The position numbers and the translations under genes were made by a program. A stretch of DNA of 64,000 bases. Source: NORP309 sp964564165. GTDB taxonomy: Bacteria; Pseudomonadota; Gammaproteobacteria; Xanthomonadales; Marinicellaceae. Positions 62,304 through 64,000 of this stretch are shown here, in pieces. The notes under the pieces were generated by a model. It was given only the letters and a program-made list of their open reading frames with translations, did not search any database and was not told the DNA's origin. Numbering within the stretch: the first letter of the stretch is position 1; each line of letters starts with the position of its first letter. The DNA lies in NCBI GenBank assembly GCA_964564165.1, contig CAZLZZ010000001.1, positions 1 through 64,000 on the forward strand, given 5' to 3'.

Positions 62304-62759
62304 TTATACTTCGATAGAGTTGTCAGCAATTTCATGCAGTTCTTTTTTTAACACTACAGAGATTTCTTCAGAAACAGTCAGCTTTATAAACATACAGCTG
62401 CTATCTATGGCCTTTGACAAGCCAGCCTTTGATAGTTCAGCGTTGATGATTTTATTGATAACTTTATTGTTTCTTTCAGGCAAATGTTTTTTTATGGTTA
62501 AAATTAAATCTTGCTTTAATTTGCCTATTTTGGGAGGGTTTTGCGTGCTTGCATCAACATTTCTAATGAAGTTGTTGGTTTCGAGTTCAATCAGACAATT
62601 TTTCGGGTTCCATTGTTCTGATGAACGGGATATTATATTTTCTGCTGTAGATTTGCCATCCACCAAAATCAAAACAAAACGGTGCTCGTGATCCAATTTA
62701 TAGGTTCGCCTTTGTATTTCCTCTTCCCCTTTGGCGGTTCTTTTGTATATAGTCTTCAT
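62304..62759 (-). CDS. Hypothetical protein with KTAKG-type N terminus
   Basis: 151 residues. The opening IYKRTAKGEEEIQRRTYKLDHEHRFVLILVDGKSTAENI resembles a family of small proteins, common in betaproteobacteria, that begin with a K-TAKG-E-I motif followed by LVDGKxT, apparently a winged-helix-like unit. The rest is helical. No signal or membrane segment. Function unknown. It is 27 bases downstream of the small membrane-protein gene. Confidence 0.55.
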   Translation of the reverse strand: MKTIYKRTAKGEEEIQRRTYKLDHEHRFVLILVDGKSTAENIISRSSEQWNPKNCLIELETNNFIRNVDASTQNPPKIGKLKQDLILTIKKHLPERNNKVINKIINAELSKAGLSKAIDSSCMFIKLTVSEEISVVLKKELHEIADNSIEV

Positions 62760-62786
62760 TTTTACAGTGCAAAATCAAACGTGTGT

Positions 62787-63080
62787 TTATTCTGAAAATG
62801 CTTCGATAATACTCTTAATCAGTTTGATGGTTATAAATACATAAAAAGCACCAAACAGAAATACACCTGCAACAGTTAAGCGCAATATTTCTTCAGGAAC
62901 CTGATTGAAAAATGGCAGGGCAAAATAACCAGCGGTAAAAATAACCACCAAGATAGTTAAAGATTTCCAGTACTTCCCTACCAGTCCACCTGAGAATTGT
63001 TTGCGAAGTGTGATAACCATATACATACAATACGCCATAAACACAGCGGCCAATATAAAAACATAATTTGCTATATCCAT
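62787..63080 (-). CDS. Small membrane protein, three predicted helices
   Basis: 97 residues: helices at about 5-24, 39-58 and 65-92, with a basic KKQF-type loop between the first two. No family recognised. GAGAAAATC before ATG 63080 is a reasonable ribosome site. It may form a unit with the following hypothetical gene. Confidence 0.55.
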   Translation of the reverse strand: MDIANYVFILAAVFMAYCMYMVITLRKQFSGGLVGKYWKSLTILVVIFTAGYFALPFFNQVPEEILRLTVAGVFLFGAFYVFITIKLIKSIIEAFSE

Positions 63081-63205
63081 GATTTTCTCTTGTTTGTTTA
63101 TTATTTAGTCTATATTATTCTATACTAAGAACACGGTATTGGAAACCTGTTCACAATAATTAGCTTAACAATATGAATAATTGTTACACAAACTATCCAG
63201 ATTCT

Positions 63206-64000
63206 TCATATTTTAGCAAAAGAAGCATAAATTTTGTCTTTTCTGCTGGTTTTTCTCATGTTTGGTAAACTGTTAATAAATTGCCTGCCATAGGGTTTGG
63301 TCATTATTCTTTTGTCACAAATCACCAAAATCCCTTTGTCGGTTTCAGATCTAATTAATCGCCCAACGCCTTGTTTAAGTGCAATAATAGCCTTGGGCAA
63401 TTGATAATCAAAAAAAGCATTGCCGCCATTATCAACAATGCGGTTAATGCGCGCTTGCAGAACGGGGTTATCTGGATGAGCAAAAGGCAGTTTGTCTATG
63501 ATGACACAAGAAAGGTTGTCGCCTGCCACATCCACTCCTTCCCAAAAACTGGCAGCACCCAGCAACACGCCATTTCCTGCATCACGAAAGTCTGCCAATA
63601 TTTGATGGCGGCTGCCTTGCCCCTGAACAAATAGCGGTTTTTCCAGTTTGTCATGAAAAAATTTCGCTGCATTGTTCAAAGCACGGTGTGAGGTAAATAA
63701 AAAGAACACCCCTCCTTTTGTTTGTTCTATCAATGGCAAAACGTGCTCACATATTTCTTGGTTAAAATTAAAATCATTGGCATCAGGCACATCTCTGGGC
63801 ACATAAATCATGGCATTGCTTTCATAATCAAAAGGACTGTCAACCAATAACGTCTCACTCTCAAAAAACCCTGTTTCTTTTTGGAAATGGGTAAATGACT
63901 GGTTAACTGCCAAGGTCGCGGAGGTCAATATCCAAGCCGCTTTATTTTCTTCTCGGAATTTTGTCAATGGATCTGAAATATCTATCGGTGTCTTGTGAAT
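63206..64000 (-). CDS. DinG/YoaA-type ATP-dependent helicase, C-terminal part; runs off the window
   Basis: 265 codons of the C-terminal half. The frame continues past 64000 (IHKTPIDISDPLTKFREENKAAW before the first internal ATG), so the start lies outside. Motifs of XPD/DinG-like superfamily 2 helicases: ILTSATLAV, GGVFFLFTSHRALNNAAKF, GVLLGAASFWEGVDVAGD, CVIIDKLPFAHPDNP and the motif VI segment QGVGRLIRSETDKG. The iron-sulfur cysteines expected upstream cannot be seen. Acts in DNA repair or R-loop resolution. YoaA is the more likely subtype; not certain. Confidence 0.9.
   Translation of the reverse strand: MHKTPIDISDPLTKFREENKAAWILTSATLAVNQSFTHFQKETGFFESETLLVDSPFDYESNAMIYVPRDVPDANDFNFNQEICEHVLPLIEQTKGGVFFLFTSHRALNNAAKFFHDKLEKPLFVQGQGSRHQILADFRDAGNGVLLGAASFWEGVDVAGDNLSCVIIDKLPFAHPDNPVLQARINRIVDNGGNAFFDYQLPKAIIALKQGVGRLIRSETDKGILVICDKRIMTKPYGRQFINSLPNMRKTSRKDKIYASFAKI

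Overview
The window looks like a piece of chromosome from an AT-rich, free-living, probably marine gammaproteobacterium. Three things point there: the lptM-dapF-DUF484-xerC gene order, a homodimeric-E1 pyruvate dehydrogenase operon, and ubiG followed by a HAD phosphatase. The density of TonB/TRAP uptake, Sel1 proteins and small palindromic repeats would suit a Marinicella-like lineage, but that genus is only a guess. Both strands carry genes in short operons, and many genes overlap by 1-4 bases.

Layout. 1-6.5 kb (minus): maeB-aceE-aceF-lpdA, taking malate to pyruvate to acetyl-CoA. 6.7-11.2 kb (plus): a DUF2891 lipoprotein, an Nramp-like transporter that has lost the metal-binding motifs, and the 5-oxoprolinase genes pxpABC. 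11.4-17.6 kb: a TonB receptor, a TRAP permease pair with no binding protein, two small metallopeptidases and an Imm22-like protein. 17.7-19.2 kb: a RES/Xre toxin-antitoxin module between direct repeats. 19.2-26.6 kb: a hydrolase, miaA, rimK, an M14-type deacylase, a leucyl aminopeptidase and twin Sel1 proteins. 27.6-36.9 kb: tRNA-Arg, apbE, an MBL gene broken by a repeat element, a SnoaL-like protein, a broken GNAT gene, then xerC-DUF484-dapF-lptM, a carboxylesterase, birA and a SPOR protein. 37.0-39.7 kb: tRNA-Thr followed by island debris (primase fragment, Fic pseudogene, decayed secreted protein). 39.8-45.8 kb: blaI with its operator, a frameshifted blaR1, a PIN toxin-antitoxin pair, VanZ, MidA-like methyltransferase, parDE and a pteridine reductase. 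45.9-52.0 kb: two small secreted proteins, a 1341-residue one-protein two-component system and tandem dodecins. 52.0-54.8 kb: a membrane methyltransferase, ubiG, a HAD phosphatase and a PLP enzyme. 55.1-60.5 kb: a lamin-tail-like secreted protein and a nucleotide-sugar cluster. 60.5-64 kb: a split YeeE/YedE sulfur transporter, two unknown genes and a DinG-type helicase cut by the window end.

The most striking content is a population of non-coding palindromic elements that insert at TA dinucleotides. Three 162-163 bp copies and one 297 bp relative share internal sequence. One copy splits a metallo-beta-lactamase-fold gene, one replaces the last codons of parE, and one sits inside the stop codon of the hybrid histidine kinase. 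Removing each element plus one TA restores the reading frame. Two copies differ at only about five positions, so the family has moved recently, but no transposase lies in this window. A second TA-flanked hairpin family and REP-like GC-rich palindromes fill other gaps. Five further genes are broken by point mutation, frameshift or truncation (GNAT, Fic, blaR1, a secreted protein, the primase fragment).
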